Positions 1-10,468 of a stretch of DNA of 64,000 nucleotides are shown in pieces. The position numbers and the translations under genes were made by a program. Source of the stretch: Enterobacter cloacae complex sp. ECNIH7 (GTDB lineage: Bacteria > Pseudomonadota > Gammaproteobacteria > Enterobacterales > Enterobacteriaceae); assembly GCF_002208095.1 (NCBI RefSeq), contig NZ_CP017990.1:3968001-4032000 (forward strand), read 5' to 3'. How positions within the stretch are numbered: position 1 is the first letter of the stretch; each line of letters starts with the position of its first letter. The notes beneath the pieces are model-generated. The model saw only the letters and a list, made by a program, of their open reading frames with translations. It had not been told where the DNA came from and searched no databases.

Positions 1-287
1 CAGCGGCGGATGAACTCGTCGATCTGTTTTTTTACCGGGGTGTTCGCAGGCAGCCCCATCGAAATGGCGTGGTTCTGCCAGGAGCCGATGGTGTTCATCA
101 CCACGCGGGCATCGGTAAAGCCACGAATGTTGTCGAACCACAGCGCGGGCGCGCCGTCGCCAATGCGGCCGGTCGCGTTGGCTGCCGCCGCCAGATCGGG
201 CTCGGCGTTAACCTCTTCCTCAATTTTCAGCAGTTGCCCTTGCTCATCGAGCGCCTGCAGGAAGCTTCTCAAATCATCAAATGCCAT
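1..287 (-). CDS. ecdC: UbiD-like hydroxyarylic acid decarboxylase, subunit C (N-terminal part only)
   Basis: The gene runs off the left edge, so only about the first 95 residues are visible. It begins MAFDDLRSFLQALDEQGQLL and includes ALWFDNIRGF, typical of the N-terminus of UbiD-family decarboxylases. In this family subunit C is the catalytic, prenylated-FMN-dependent enzyme that non-oxidatively decarboxylates 4-hydroxybenzoate or vanillate. The start codon is preceded by a CAGGAG ribosome site and overlaps the end of ecdB by 11 bases, so the two are probably translationally coupled. The kpd, shd and bsd names belong to the same family; the exact substrate cannot be read from this fragment. 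Confidence 0.85.
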   Translation of the reverse strand, partial: MAFDDLRSFLQALDEQGQLLKIEEEVNAEPDLAAAANATGRIGDGAPALWFDNIRGFTDARVVMNTIGSWQNHAISMGLPANTPVKKQIDEFIRR

Positions 288-879
288 CTTTATTCTCCTG
301 TGCAAAATGTTTCGCCTCCCGCAGCCCGTTCCAGCGGCGCGCCTTTTTATGCTCCAGACCGAACTGGTCGAGCACGCGGGTCACGATGTGCTGGGTAATG
401 TCATCGGCGGTTTGCGGGTGGTTGTAATACGCAGGCATGGGCGGCACCATCGCCACGCCCATGCGGGAAAGGGCAAGCATGTTCTCAAGATGAATGGTGC
501 TGAGCGGCGTTTCACGAGGTACCAATACCAGCTTGCGCCCCTCTTTCAGCACCACGTCCGCCGCACGTCCCACCAGCCCTTCGGCGTAGCCCGCGCGGAT
601 ACCCGCCAGCGTTTTCATGCTGCAGGGAATGACGATCATGCCGTCGGTGCGAAACGAGCCGGAGGAGATGGTGGCGGCCTGGTCAGCCGGACTGTGGACA
701 ACGTCAGCCAAAGCAGCAACGTCCTGCGCGGTGTAAGGCGTTTCCAGCTCGATGGTGGTTTTTGCCCACTTAGACATCACCAGATGCGTCTCCACCTCCG
801 GCATTTCCCGCAGCGCCTGCAGCAGCGCCACGCCCAGCGGTGCGCCCGTTGCCCCCGTCATTCCTACTATCAATCTCAT
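277..879 (-). CDS. ecdB: Flavin prenyltransferase, hydroxyarylic acid decarboxylase subunit B (UbiX/Pad1 family)
   Basis: This 200-residue protein opens with the flavin-binding MRLIVGMTGATGAPLGVALL segment of the UbiX family and keeps the IVIPCSMKTLAGIRAGYAEG and LVLVPRETPLSTIHLENM blocks. Family members attach dimethylallyl phosphate to FMN, and the product is the cofactor for the UbiD-like subunit C encoded directly downstream. Length matches E. coli O157 EcdB and Klebsiella KpdB (about 197 residues). It is divergent from hosA, with near-palindromic candidate HosA sites between them, so repression by HosA is likely. The housekeeping ubiX is an alternative, but the neighbours favour the catabolic paralogue. 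Confidence 0.9.
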   Translation of the reverse strand: MRLIVGMTGATGAPLGVALLQALREMPEVETHLVMSKWAKTTIELETPYTAQDVAALADVVHSPADQAATISSGSFRTDGMIVIPCSMKTLAGIRAGYAEGLVGRAADVVLKEGRKLVLVPRETPLSTIHLENMLALSRMGVAMVPPMPAYYNHPQTADDITQHIVTRVLDQFGLEHKKARRWNGLREAKHFAQENKDGI

Positions 880-897
880 TCATCACCTCAATATTTT

Positions 898-911
898 GTT
901 CGTACACGAAC
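898..911. promoter_or_regulatory. Candidate HosA operator 1 in the ecdB-hosA divergent region
   Basis: GTTCGTACACGAAC is a 14-base palindrome with a single central mismatch. On the ecdB strand it lies directly downstream of a TATAAT hexamer (917 to 912), so a bound repressor would cover the ecdB transcription start. E. coli HosA is reported to bind a GTTCG-N4-CGAAC type palindrome upstream of this operon. Confidence 0.7.
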
Positions 912-953
912 ATTATAAATAAGCTACTCCAGGATCGTTTTCCTGACAAGATC

Positions 954-967
954 GTTCGCATACGATC
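954..967. promoter_or_regulatory. Candidate HosA operator 2
   Basis: GTTCGCATACGATC is an imperfect second copy of the palindrome at 898-911, with centres 56 bases apart. It lies between the ecdB promoter and the hosA start, where it could serve autoregulation or cooperative binding. Confidence 0.5.
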
Positions 968-1051
968 ACACGAATGGCTAAAAGATGCCGCGTTAAAATT
1001 GAGAGCAATAGCGGCTATCATAGGGGAGAGATTTTTTCCGTCGGAGTGTTC

Positions 1052-1459
1052 ATGGAACTAAGACAAGAGGCGTTCCACCTGTTACGTCAGCTTTTTCAAC
1101 AGCATACCGCGCAGTGGCAACATGCCTTACCGGAACTGACCAAGCCACAGTATGCGGTGATGCGCTCTATTGCCGAGCATCCGGGTATTGAACAGGTGGC
1201 GTTGACCGAAGTGGCGGTCAGCACGAAAGCGACCCTGGCGGAGATGCTCAGCCGCATGGAGGCGCGCGGTCTGGTCAAACGCGAGCACGATCCGGCCGAT
1301 AAGCGCCGCCGGTTTGTCTTCCTGACGCCAGAAGGTGAAGCCCTGCTTGCTGGCTGTAAACCGGTTGGCAACGAGGTGGATGAGGCGTTTTTAGGACGTC
1401 TTAACAAGGCCGAGCGGGAGCAGTTCTCCGCGCTCATCAAAAAGATGATGCACGATTAA
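1052..1459 (+). CDS. hosA: MarR-family repressor HosA
   Basis: The ATG at 1052 gives 135 residues, the length of E. coli HosA; the reading frame is open further upstream, but the extra residues do not fit the family. The winged helix-turn-helix spans about residues 30-100: a DNA-recognition helix near VALTEVAVSTKATLAEML, then a wing with the MarR-typical HDPADKRRRFVFLTPEGE. HosA represses the divergent hydroxyarylic acid decarboxylase operon and responds to 4-hydroxybenzoate. Two candidate operators lie upstream. Its stop overlaps the convergent LysR gene by 4 bases. Confidence 0.85.
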   Translation: MELRQEAFHLLRQLFQQHTAQWQHALPELTKPQYAVMRSIAEHPGIEQVALTEVAVSTKATLAEMLSRMEARGLVKREHDPADKRRRFVFLTPEGEALLAGCKPVGNEVDEAFLGRLNKAEREQFSALIKKMMHD

Positions 1460-2346
1460 TTCACGCTGGCGCGCATAAAATCGATAAAGGTGCGCACTTT
1501 CGCTGACACATGCCGGGCATCGGGATAAACCGCATAGATGCCCTGCTGCGCAAAGGTATATTCCGGTAAAACCGGGACCAGTTTTCCCGCATCAAGCGCA
1601 TCGCGCGCCAGCCATTCCGGCAGTAACGCCACACCTCCGCCAGCAAGTGCAAAGGCCATAAGGGCCTGAGCGCTGTCGGCAAACAGGCGCGGCGCTTTTT
1701 TTATCTCCAGCGTTTCAGGCGCACCGCTGGCATCCTTCACCTGCCAGCGCAGCGGCGAGGCCAGGCGCTCGTGAATAATCCAGTCGGCGTGGGCCAGCTG
1801 CGCAAGCGTTTCGATCGGATGGTTAACGAGCCACCCGGGCGCCGCGACGGGGAGAATGGAGAAGTGCGCAATCAGCGCGGCGTGGTTGCGCGAATCGGCA
1901 AGCGTTCCCAGACGGATGGCTACGTCAAAGCGCTCCGATATAAGGTCAGCGTGCAGGGACGACGAAACGTGCCGCACGCGAAGATCCGGGTGCTGCTGGC
2001 TAAACCTGGCCAGCAGCGGCACCACCACCTGTGAGCCATACTCGGGCGTAGTCGTGATCCGCAGTTCGCCAGTGAGCCCCGCATGATTCGCGCGGACATC
2101 ATCCTGCAGCCGTTCCGCATCCTTCAGAAGCGCCACGCTGCGCTGATGAAAGAGCGCGCCCGCCTCGGTTAACGTCAGGCGGCGGGTGGAGCGCAGCAGC
2201 AGCGTAACGCCCAGCTCATCTTCAAGCTGGCGAATATTGAAGCTGACCACGGCTTTTGTCAGCCCCATTGCCTCGGCTGCAGCAGTGAAACTGCCGGTGT
2301 CGGCCACCGCGACAAACATCTGAGCCCGCTGCAGATTAATCATCAT
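1456..2346 (-). CDS. LysR-family transcriptional regulator, probably controlling the divergent MFS gene
   Basis: A LysR protein of 296 residues (295 if the second of two tandem ATG codons at 2343 is used; the AAAGGG ribosome site is better spaced for that one). The N-terminal helix-turn-helix (about residues 1-65) contains QRAQMFVAVADTGSFTAAAE and TKAVVSFNIRQLEDELG. The C-terminal substrate-binding fold continues from about residue 90. It is closest to the CrgA/DhcR-like branch often found beside efflux genes. A perfect inverted repeat lies just upstream, between it and the divergent transporter. The inducer is unknown. Confidence 0.85.
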   Translation of the reverse strand: MMINLQRAQMFVAVADTGSFTAAAEAMGLTKAVVSFNIRQLEDELGVTLLLRSTRRLTLTEAGALFHQRSVALLKDAERLQDDVRANHAGLTGELRITTTPEYGSQVVVPLLARFSQQHPDLRVRHVSSSLHADLISERFDVAIRLGTLADSRNHAALIAHFSILPVAAPGWLVNHPIETLAQLAHADWIIHERLASPLRWQVKDASGAPETLEIKKAPRLFADSAQALMAFALAGGGVALLPEWLARDALDAGKLVPVLPEYTFAQQGIYAVYPDARHVSAKVRTFIDFMRASVN

Positions 2347-2356
2347 CACGCCCTTT

Positions 2357-2379
2357 ACTGTCAAAACTTTTTTGACAGT
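2357..2379. promoter_or_regulatory. Perfect 10-bp inverted repeat, candidate LysR operator
   Basis: ACTGTCAAAA and TTTTGACAGT are exact reverse complements separated by three bases (CTT). The repeat lies 11-14 bases upstream of the LysR start and about 75 bases upstream of the MFS start. The position fits an autoregulatory site shared by the divergent pair. Confidence 0.65.
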
Positions 2380-2451
2380 ATATCGCGCTTTGTCAGGTTT
2401 ATCCGTGCTTCCCGGATCGATACGATACGCCACCTCACCGGAGGATCCACC

Positions 2452-3654
2452 ATGACGTATCGCAGCAAAGTCGCCGTTGTTTATCTGCTGGGCTTTTTTC
2501 TTGATTTGATCAATATGTTTATTGCCAGCGTCGCCTTCCCGGCAATGGCTCACGCCTTTAACACCACGCCTTCAGCCCTTGCCTGGGTCAGTAACGGGTA
2601 CATTGCCGGCCTGACGCTGGTGATCCCGTTCAGCAGCGTGCTCACGCGCCGCATCGGACCAAAGCGCGTCATCCTGCTCTCGCTTTTTCTGTTCAGCGCA
2701 GCCTCCGCAGCGGCGGGCCTGTCTGCAACGCTTGAAAGTCTGATCGCCTGGCGAGTACTCCAGGGCGTGGGTGGAGGTTTACTGATCCCCGTCGGACAGG
2801 CGCTGACCTGGCAACAGTTTAAGCCTCACGAGCGTGCCCGACTCTCCTCGGCGGTGATGCTGGTGGTATTGCTTGCCCCGGCCTGCTCCCCTGCTATCGG
2901 AGGCCTGCTCGTGCAGACGCTAAGCTGGCGATGGATATTTTTCGCCACGCTACCGGTCGCTGTCGTGACCTTTGTTTTGGCCTGCCTGTGGCTTAAACAC
3001 GAAATGCCCGCGATGAAAGCGGCCAGACTGCTAAACCTGCCGTTACTCGCGGACCCGCTTTTGCGTTTTTCCATGCGTGTCTATATCTGCGTACCCGGCA
3101 TGTTTATTGGGGTGAACGTCACGGGCATGTTTTATCTTCAGCATGTGGCGAACATGAGCCCAGCCGCAACGGGGATGCTCATGCTGCCGTGGTCCGTGGC
3201 ATCGTTTATCGCCATCACGGCAACGGGACGCTATTTTAACCGTATCGGCCCCCGACCGCTGATCGTCATCGGCTGCCTGCTGCAGGCGACGGGTATCCTG
3301 CTTTTGATTAACGTCAGTTCGGCTACGCTGCTGCCTGCCGTTGCGTTTATCTTAATGGGCGCGGGGGGAAGCCTGTGCAGCAGTACGGCTCAGAGCAGCG
3401 CTTTTCTGACGACGCGCCGGGAAGAGATGCCGGATGCCAGCGCGCTGTGGAACCTTAATCGTCAGCTGAGCTTTTTTGCCGGAGCCCTGCTGCTGGCGCA
3501 GGCGCTGAGCCTGGCGCAGGCCTGGCTGCCACCGCTCGCCGCCTGGCACGGGATGTTTATTTTTGCCGCAGGCATGACCCTGCTGCCTGTACCGTACATT
3601 TTTCGTCTTAACAATACGCAGGTGCTCACCCAGCTGCGACAGGAGAATTCATGA
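2452..3654 (+). CDS. MFS transporter, DHA2-like drug/metabolite exporter
   Basis: A 400-residue inner-membrane protein with about 12 hydrophobic segments. It opens with an early FLDLINMFIASVAFPAMA helix, followed by the cytoplasmic loop RRIGPKRV and WRVLQGVGGGLLIPVGQAL, typical of the DHA2 (EmrB-like) branch, where the loop supplies proton-coupled antiport function. At 400 residues it is short for 14-segment DHA2 proteins, with a reduced central region near residue 195. It shares a 4-base stop/start overlap with the downstream SnoaL-like gene and is divergent from the LysR regulator. The substrate is not predictable. Confidence 0.8.
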   Translation: MTYRSKVAVVYLLGFFLDLINMFIASVAFPAMAHAFNTTPSALAWVSNGYIAGLTLVIPFSSVLTRRIGPKRVILLSLFLFSAASAAAGLSATLESLIAWRVLQGVGGGLLIPVGQALTWQQFKPHERARLSSAVMLVVLLAPACSPAIGGLLVQTLSWRWIFFATLPVAVVTFVLACLWLKHEMPAMKAARLLNLPLLADPLLRFSMRVYICVPGMFIGVNVTGMFYLQHVANMSPAATGMLMLPWSVASFIAITATGRYFNRIGPRPLIVIGCLLQATGILLLINVSSATLLPAVAFILMGAGGSLCSSTAQSSAFLTTRREEMPDASALWNLNRQLSFFAGALLLAQALSLAQAWLPPLAAWHGMFIFAAGMTLLPVPYIFRLNNTQVLTQLRQENS

Positions 3655-4028
3655 CGCCTTTCGAACACGACATTATCGACCTCCACATTGCGCTTGAAGA
3701 CTGGTTAGGAAAAGGTGAAGGTGATTCCGACGCCCTGCTCGCCCGCTTCAGCCCGGATTTTATGATGATCCCACCGGGCGGCGTTCAGATCGACTATATC
3801 GGTCTTGCCAGTTTTCTGGAAAATCAGCGCGGAAGCCGTCCAGGACTGAAGATCGTCATTGACGAATTATCCACGATCCAGCGCTGGGATCGTGGCGCGG
3901 TGCTCCACTACCGGGAGACGCAAACCCGGCCGGACCTGCCCGTCAACGTGCGCTGGTCAACCGCGGTGCTCAATCAGGAAGGCGATCGGATAGTGTGGCG
4001 TCTGCTGCACGAAACGACTAAGCCGTAG
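3651..4028 (+). CDS. Small SnoaL-like / DUF4440-type protein
   Basis: A 125-residue soluble protein. The pattern of an N-terminal helix (HDIIDLHIALEDWL), then FSPDFMMIPPGG, and a C-terminal strand series ending VWRLLHETTKP resembles the SnoaL/NTF2-like fold (DUF4440). Such proteins may be isomerases, hydratases or ligand binders; no catalytic residues can be assigned here. The ATG overlaps the transporter stop (ATGA), so it is translationally coupled to the exporter and probably serves the same substrate. A terminator follows directly. Confidence 0.7.
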   Translation: MTPFEHDIIDLHIALEDWLGKGEGDSDALLARFSPDFMMIPPGGVQIDYIGLASFLENQRGSRPGLKIVIDELSTIQRWDRGAVLHYRETQTRPDLPVNVRWSTAVLNQEGDRIVWRLLHETTKP

Positions 4029-4036
4029 CGCAAAAG

Positions 4037-4067
4037 AAAAAGGCCCGTCTCACGACGGGCCTTTTTT
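4037..4067. terminator. Bidirectional rho-independent terminator
   Basis: AAAAAGGCCCGTC and GACGGGCCTTTTTT form a long GC-rich stem with a 4-base loop, with T-runs on both strands. It separates the SnoaL-like gene from convergent rpoS and can serve both. Confidence 0.92.
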
Positions 4068-4080
4068 GACGAAAGGTTGC

Positions 4081-5073
4081 TTATTCGCGGAACAGCGCTT
4101 CGATATTCAGACCTTGCCCCTGCAGGATTTCACGCAGGCGGCGCAGACCTTCAACCTGAATCTGACGAACACGTTCACGGGTCAGGCCAATTTCACGGCC
4201 GACATCTTCCAGTGTCGCAGCTTCATACCCCAGTAAACCGAAACGACGTGCCAGCACTTCACGCTGTTTGGCGTTCAGTTCGAACAGCCATTTGACGATG
4301 CTCTGCTTCATGTCATCGTCCTGCGTGGTGTCTTCCGGACCGTTGTCTTTTTCATCGGCCAGGATGTCCAGCAGCGCTTTTTCGGAGTCGCCACCCAGCG
4401 GGGTGTCAACGGAGGTAATGCGCTCGTTGAGACGCAGCATACGGCTAACGTCATCAACCGGTTTATCGAGTTGCTCGGCAATCTCTTCTGCGCTTGGCTC
4501 GTGGTCCAGTTTATGGGACAACTCGCGCGCGGTGCGCAGATAAACGTTCAACTCTTTGACGATGTGAATCGGCAGGCGGATCGTACGGGTCTGGTTCATA
4601 ATAGCCCGTTCGATGGTCTGACGAATCCACCAGGTCGCGTAGGTTGAGAAACGGAACCCGCGTTCCGGGTCAAACTTCTCAACTGCGCGGATGAGACCTA
4701 AATTGCCCTCTTCAATCAGATCCAGTAGAGCCAGACCACGATTGCCGTAACGGCGGGCAATTTTCACGACCAGTCGCAGGTTACTTTCAATCATGCGACG
4801 ACGCGAGGCTACATCACCACGCAAAGCACGACGTGCGAAATAGACTTCTTCTTCGGCCGTTAGCAGTGGGGAGTAACCAATCTCCCCAAGGTAAAGCTGA
4901 GTCGCGTCCAGTACACGCTGTGTGGCACCCTGCGATAACAGCTCTTCTTCAGCCAAATCGTTATCACTGGGTTCCTCTTCTACTAAGGCTTTTTCGTCAA
5001 AAGCCTCTACTCCGTTCTCATCAAATTCCGCGTCTTCATTTAAATCATGAACTTTCAGCGTATTCTGACTCAT
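4081..5073 (-). CDS. rpoS: RNA polymerase sigma factor RpoS (sigma-38)
   Basis: The stationary-phase and general stress sigma factor, 330 residues as in E. coli. Region 1.2-2 includes [19 protein letters not shown], region 2.4 the [17 protein letters not shown] block, and region 4.2 the -35-binding [20 protein letters not shown] near the C-terminus. The ATG at 5073 has the conserved TAGGAGCCACCTT leader; a longer open frame upstream is untranslated leader. The main rpoS promoter and the sRNA-regulated leader of E. coli lie inside nlpD, and the gene order here is the same, so that arrangement is inferred to hold. Confidence 0.98.
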   Translation of the reverse strand: MSQNTLKVHDLNEDAEFDENGVEAFDEKALVEEEPSDNDLAEEELLSQGATQRVLDATQLYLGEIGYSPLLTAEEEVYFARRALRGDVASRRRMIESNLRLVVKIARRYGNRGLALLDLIEEGNLGLIRAVEKFDPERGFRFSTYATWWIRQTIERAIMNQTRTIRLPIHIVKELNVYLRTARELSHKLDHEPSAEEIAEQLDKPVDDVSRMLRLNERITSVDTPLGGDSEKALLDILADEKDNGPEDTTQDDDMKQSIVKWLFELNAKQREVLARRFGLLGYEAATLEDVGREIGLTRERVRQIQVEGLRRLREILQGQGLNIEALFRE

Positions 5074-5132
5074 AAGGTGGCTCCTACCCGTGATCCCTGA
5101 ACGAGACACCCTGGCTGGCATGCCCCGTCAAA

Positions 5133-6257
5133 TTATCGCTGCGGCAAATACTGCAGCGGGTTTACGGATTTCCCCTTGTAACGAATTTCAAAATGCAAGC
5201 GTGTAGAACTGGTTCCGGTGCTACCCATGGTAGCGATTTTTTGCCCCGCCTTAACTTCTTGTTGTTCCCGGACCAGCATTGTGTCGTTATGGGCGTAGGC
5301 ACTCAGGTAATCATCGTTATGTTTGATGATAATAAGATTACCGTAACCGCGCAGAGCGTTACCGGCATACACAACGCGCCCGTCAGCGGTCGCGATGATA
5401 GCCTGTCCTTTACTCCCTGCGATATCGATCCCTTTATTTCCCCCCTCGGAGGAAGAGAAGTTCTCGATAACCTTGCCGTCAGTTGGCCAGCGCCATGCAG
5501 AGATAGGCGAACTGGAGGTCATACTGCTGGCAGTCGGTTCAGTAGAGCTAACCACAGGTGCCGTCACCGGTGCTGTGACAACAGTCGCAGTCCCTTTATT
5601 ATTCGGCAACATTTTGTTAGCAGTCTGATCACCTGAATCCTCAGAATACGTAATTACAGGTTGTGAAGCAACCACCGTGGTGGATTTTTGTGCAGGCTTA
5701 ACGCTGTTATTTTGAGCCGTCACATCGGCCGCTGAAACGGTGTTGCCAGGCGTAAGCGGCGTGCCCGTCGCGTTGCCAACCTGGAGCGTTTGCCCGACTT
5801 CCAGACCATACGGGGCCTGGACGTTATTGCGCTGCGCGAGGTCACGGAAATCGTTCCCGGTGATCCACGCAATGTAGAACAGCGTATCGCCGCGTTTCAC
5901 GGTATAAGTGCTGCCACCGGTATAGCTGCCTTTCGGAATGTTCCCATACTGACGGTTATAGACTATGCGGCCATTCTGGGTCTGAACAGGCTGTTCCACT
6001 GGCTGAATCTGCGTCGGCTGCGTCATTGGACGCTGAACCGGCTGGATTGGCGGATTTTGTTGCGCCGTAGAGGTGCCCATTTTAGGCGGAGGAGTGATCA
6101 ACATTCCGCTGGACGTGTTACCCGAGCCGCTGTTTCCGCCGACAGAACTGACGGGCGCAGGCGCGTTGTTAGAACTTGTACAGCCTGCCAGCCAGAGCGA
6201 AACCAGTGATAATGCCGCAACACGGCTGATGGTGAATTTAGGGCTTCCCGCGCTCAT
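5133..6257 (-). CDS. nlpD: Murein hydrolase activator NlpD, outer-membrane lipoprotein
   Basis: 374 residues. The signal peptide ends in the lipobox LAGC (about residue 26). A low-complexity Pro/Gln/Thr linker follows, then a LysM peptidoglycan-binding domain (about 117-163, [17 protein letters not shown]). A C-terminal LytM/M23 domain (about 260-370) is degenerate: the first metal-ligand His is replaced (NKGIDIAG), while YAHND and LHFEI remain. That matches NlpD's role as a non-enzymatic activator of the amidase AmiC at the division septum. It lies 59 bases upstream of rpoS. Confidence 0.96.
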   Translation of the reverse strand: MSAGSPKFTISRVAALSLVSLWLAGCTSSNNAPAPVSSVGGNSGSGNTSSGMLITPPPKMGTSTAQQNPPIQPVQRPMTQPTQIQPVEQPVQTQNGRIVYNRQYGNIPKGSYTGGSTYTVKRGDTLFYIAWITGNDFRDLAQRNNVQAPYGLEVGQTLQVGNATGTPLTPGNTVSAADVTAQNNSVKPAQKSTTVVASQPVITYSEDSGDQTANKMLPNNKGTATVVTAPVTAPVVSSTEPTASSMTSSSPISAWRWPTDGKVIENFSSSEGGNKGIDIAGSKGQAIIATADGRVVYAGNALRGYGNLIIIKHNDDYLSAYAHNDTMLVREQQEVKAGQKIATMGSTGTSSTRLHFEIRYKGKSVNPLQYLPQR

Positions 6258-6373
6258 TTATCCCCCAGGAATGTGTTAACTACCAGTGACTTAAAATTTA
6301 CCGTGATGACACGAATCTTTCGCGCCACACCATACGCTGAATTTGCCTTAATAACCCTGGATAATTCCGAGTC

Positions 6374-7735
<1,362 letters not shown>

Positions 7736-7755
<20 letters not shown>

Positions 7756-8785
7756 AATCACCCGAGGTGTTGATTAGTTCCCTGACAACACTGGTGGCAA
7801 AGCTACCTGCCGGTAGCCAGAAGCGTAACTCGACGGTTACATCATCCCACCAGTTCCAGCTTAACTGCTGCGGATAGAGCAGCATCGCGCGGCGTGCCGC
7901 TTCAACTTTTTCCCGCACCAGCAAGGATTGTAATTCTGGCGCATCCGCTACGGCTGACTGCTCGGCGGCCAGCGCGTCGCCCTGCGTTCCCCAGTCGCCC
8001 GTACCCGGCAGCGCGGCGGTAATCATCAGCGCTTTTGCGTCCACGCGCGACTGCACATCGGCCATTTCTTCGGCCGTTGCCACAAACCAGCTTCCGCGTC
8101 CCGCTAATTGTAGCGCATCGCCAACAACAACTTGATTCGCGTCTGTTTTTTTCAGCCTTTCGCTCACAATCTGATTAAACAACGCGCTGCGGGCCGCAGA
8201 CAACCAAAAACTGCGTTTATTCCTGTCGCGCACCGGTGCATCGCTTTGCGCCCAGCGCAGCGCGCCCTGCAGGTTGCTGCCGCCAATGCCAAAGCGCTGC
8301 GCGCCAAAGTAGTTCGGTACGCCGCGTTCACTGATAGCGTTCAGTCGTTTTTCAACATCTTCGCGGTGCGACACTTCACGCAACACCAGCGTAAAGTCGT
8401 TCCCCTTCAACGCCCCCAGACGCAGTTTGCGCTTGTGCCGGGCGAATTCCAGTACCTTACAGCCTTCAAGCTCAAATTTGCTTAAATCAGGCATCGTATT
8501 GCCGGGAACGCGCGCACAGAGCCACTGTTCCGTGACGGCGTGTTTATCTTTCTGCCCGGCAAAGCTTACTTCGCGGGCATGAATTTTGAGGAATTTTGCC
8601 AGCGCGTCGGCCACGAAGCGGGTATTGCAGCCATTTTTCAGAATACGCACCAGGATATGTTCGCCTTCGCCATCCGGCTCAAAGCCCAGATCCTCCACCA
8701 CGAGGAAATCTTCCGGGCTGGCTTTCAGCACCCCGTTCCCCTGCGGTTTACCGTGCAGGTATGTCAGGTTGTCGAAGTCCGTCAT
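7736..8785 (-). CDS. truD: tRNA pseudouridine(13) synthase TruD
   Basis: 349 residues, identical in length to E. coli TruD. The catalytic aspartate lies in [14 protein letters not shown], and [15 protein letters not shown] follows in the TruD insertion region. It makes pseudouridine 13 in tRNA-Glu. It overlaps ispF by 4 bases and surE by 20 bases within the same minus-strand operon. Confidence 0.97.
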
Positions 8786-9261
8786 TTGCTCGCCTTCACC
8801 AGCAGCGCCACGGCCTCACAGGCAATCCCTTCGCCACGCCCGGTAAAGCCCAGCTTCTCGGTCGTCGTCGCTTTGACGTTCACGTCGTCCATATGGCAGC
8901 CCAGATCTTCTGCAATAAACACGCGCATCTGCGGAATGTGCGGCAGCATTTTCGGGGCCTGGGCAATAATCGTCACGTCGACGTTGCCGAGGGTGTAGCC
9001 TTTCGCCTGAATGCGGCGCCACGCTTCGCGCAGCAGTTCGCGGCTGTCCGCGCCTTTAAATGCCGGGTCGGTGTCCGGGAACAGCTTGCCGATATCACCC
9101 AGCGCGGCAGCGCCCAACAGCGCGTCGGTCAGCGCATGCAGTGCCACGTCGCCATCAGAATGCGCCAGCAGTCCTTTTTCATAGGGAATGCGCACGCCGC
9201 CAATGATAATTGGGCCTTCTCCGCCAAAGGCGTGTACATCAAAACCGTGTCCAATTCGCAT
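8782..9261 (-). CDS. ispF: 2-C-methyl-D-erythritol 2,4-cyclodiphosphate synthase
   Basis: 159 residues. The MEP-pathway enzyme cyclises CDP-methylerythritol phosphate, releasing CMP. The metal site residues are visible in [11 protein letters not shown] and [20 protein letters not shown], and the C-terminal [20 protein letters not shown] block is conserved. The start shares one base with the ispD stop, so consecutive steps of isoprenoid synthesis are coupled. Confidence 0.98.
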   Translation of the reverse strand: MRIGHGFDVHAFGGEGPIIIGGVRIPYEKGLLAHSDGDVALHALTDALLGAAALGDIGKLFPDTDPAFKGADSRELLREAWRRIQAKGYTLGNVDVTIIAQAPKMLPHIPQMRVFIAEDLGCHMDDVNVKATTTEKLGFTGRGEGIACEAVALLVKASK

Positions 9262-9971
9262 TATGCCTTCTCCTGATGGGTCGAACGGGTAAGATAAAAT
9301 TCCGCGAGCTGTAAATCTTCCGGACGCGTCACTTTTATATTATCAGCGCGTCCTTCAACAAGCTCAGGGTGGAAACCGCAATACTCCAGCGCGGAGGCTT
9401 CGTCCGTGATGGTCGCGCCTTCTTTAAGCGCTCGCGTTAGGCAGTCGTGGAGTAATTCGCGGGGGAAAAATTGTGGCGTCAGCGCGTGCCATAAATCGAC
9501 TCGATCAACCGTGTGGGCGATAGCCTGTTTTCCCGGCTCGGCGCGCTTCATGGTGTCGCGCACCGGTGCAGCCAGAATCCCGCCAACCTTGCTTGTTTCG
9601 CTCAGCGCCAGCAGGCGCGCAAGATCGTCCTGATGCAGGCAAGGACGCGCCGCGTCATGCACCAGCACCCACGGAGCGTTTCCGGCGGCCTGAATGCCCG
9701 CCAGCACGGAATCGGCGCGCTCGGCGCCACCGTCAACGACGGTAATCTGTGGATGATTTGCCAGCGGCAGCTGCGCGAAGCGCGCATCGCCAGGGCTGAT
9801 AGCGATGATCACACGCGTCACCCGCGGGTGCGCCAGCAGCGCCGCCACGGCGTGCTCGAGGATCGTTTTATCGCCAATAGAGAGGTACTGCTTGGGACAT
9901 TCTGTCTGCATGCGCCGGCCAAAACCTGCGGCCGGCACCACGGCGCATACGTCCGAAAAAGTTACTGCCAT
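9261..9971 (-). CDS. ispD: 2-C-methyl-D-erythritol 4-phosphate cytidylyltransferase
   Basis: 236 residues from the ATG at 9971 ([20 protein letters not shown]), the E. coli length; the open frame extends 21 codons upstream but overlaps ftsB and is not family-like. The nucleotide-binding loop is [10 protein letters not shown] and the substrate region VHDAARPC. It transfers CMP from CTP to methylerythritol 4-phosphate. Nineteen bases separate it from ftsB upstream. Confidence 0.97.
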   Translation of the reverse strand: MAVTFSDVCAVVPAAGFGRRMQTECPKQYLSIGDKTILEHAVAALLAHPRVTRVIIAISPGDARFAQLPLANHPQITVVDGGAERADSVLAGIQAAGNAPWVLVHDAARPCLHQDDLARLLALSETSKVGGILAAPVRDTMKRAEPGKQAIAHTVDRVDLWHALTPQFFPRELLHDCLTRALKEGATITDEASALEYCGFHPELVEGRADNIKVTRPEDLQLAEFYLTRSTHQEKA

Positions 9972-9990
9972 GTCGTAATCCTGGGCCTGA

Positions 9991-10302
9991 TTATCGATTG
10001 TTTTGTGCTGAGCCCTGATTGCGTTTAGACGCATCCGGAACCAGACGATAAAAGGTTTCGCCCGGCTTAGTCATACTGAGTTCATTGCGTGCGCGTTCCT
10101 CAATCGCCTCCTGCCCGCCATTGAGGTCATCAATTTCAGCAAAGAGTTGATCGTTTCGCGCCTTAAGTTTGGCGTTTGTTGCCTGCTGAGCCGCGACGTC
10201 ATCGCTCACCCGGCTATAGTCGTGAAGTCCGTTCTTACCGAACCACAGCGAATATTGCAGCCAGATTAGCAAAGCCAGCAACAGCAGCGTTAGTTTACCC
10301 AT
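9991..10302 (-). CDS. ftsB: Cell division protein FtsB
   Basis: 103 residues: a short cytoplasmic tail, one transmembrane helix (about 4-21, [18 protein letters not shown]), then a periplasmic coiled coil (about 30-70). FtsB forms the FtsQBL complex that links the divisome to activation of septal peptidoglycan synthesis. Length and sequence match E. coli FtsB, as does its place upstream of ispD. Confidence 0.97.
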   Translation of the reverse strand: MGKLTLLLLALLIWLQYSLWFGKNGLHDYSRVSDDVAAQQATNAKLKARNDQLFAEIDDLNGGQEAIEERARNELSMTKPGETFYRLVPDASKRNQGSAQNNR

Positions 10303-10468
10303 CCTGCCCCCTGAAAAACGGCATCATCATCCCAAGACTTCCCCAGAGCACTACGCCGGGGTAACAGAGATGCCGCAACATCGCGGGCAAATGTACCACA
10401 TTTTTTCCGCAGAATCGTCCTGCACAATATCGTTACACAGTTGGTTACGGTTTGAATTATGGCTGAAG

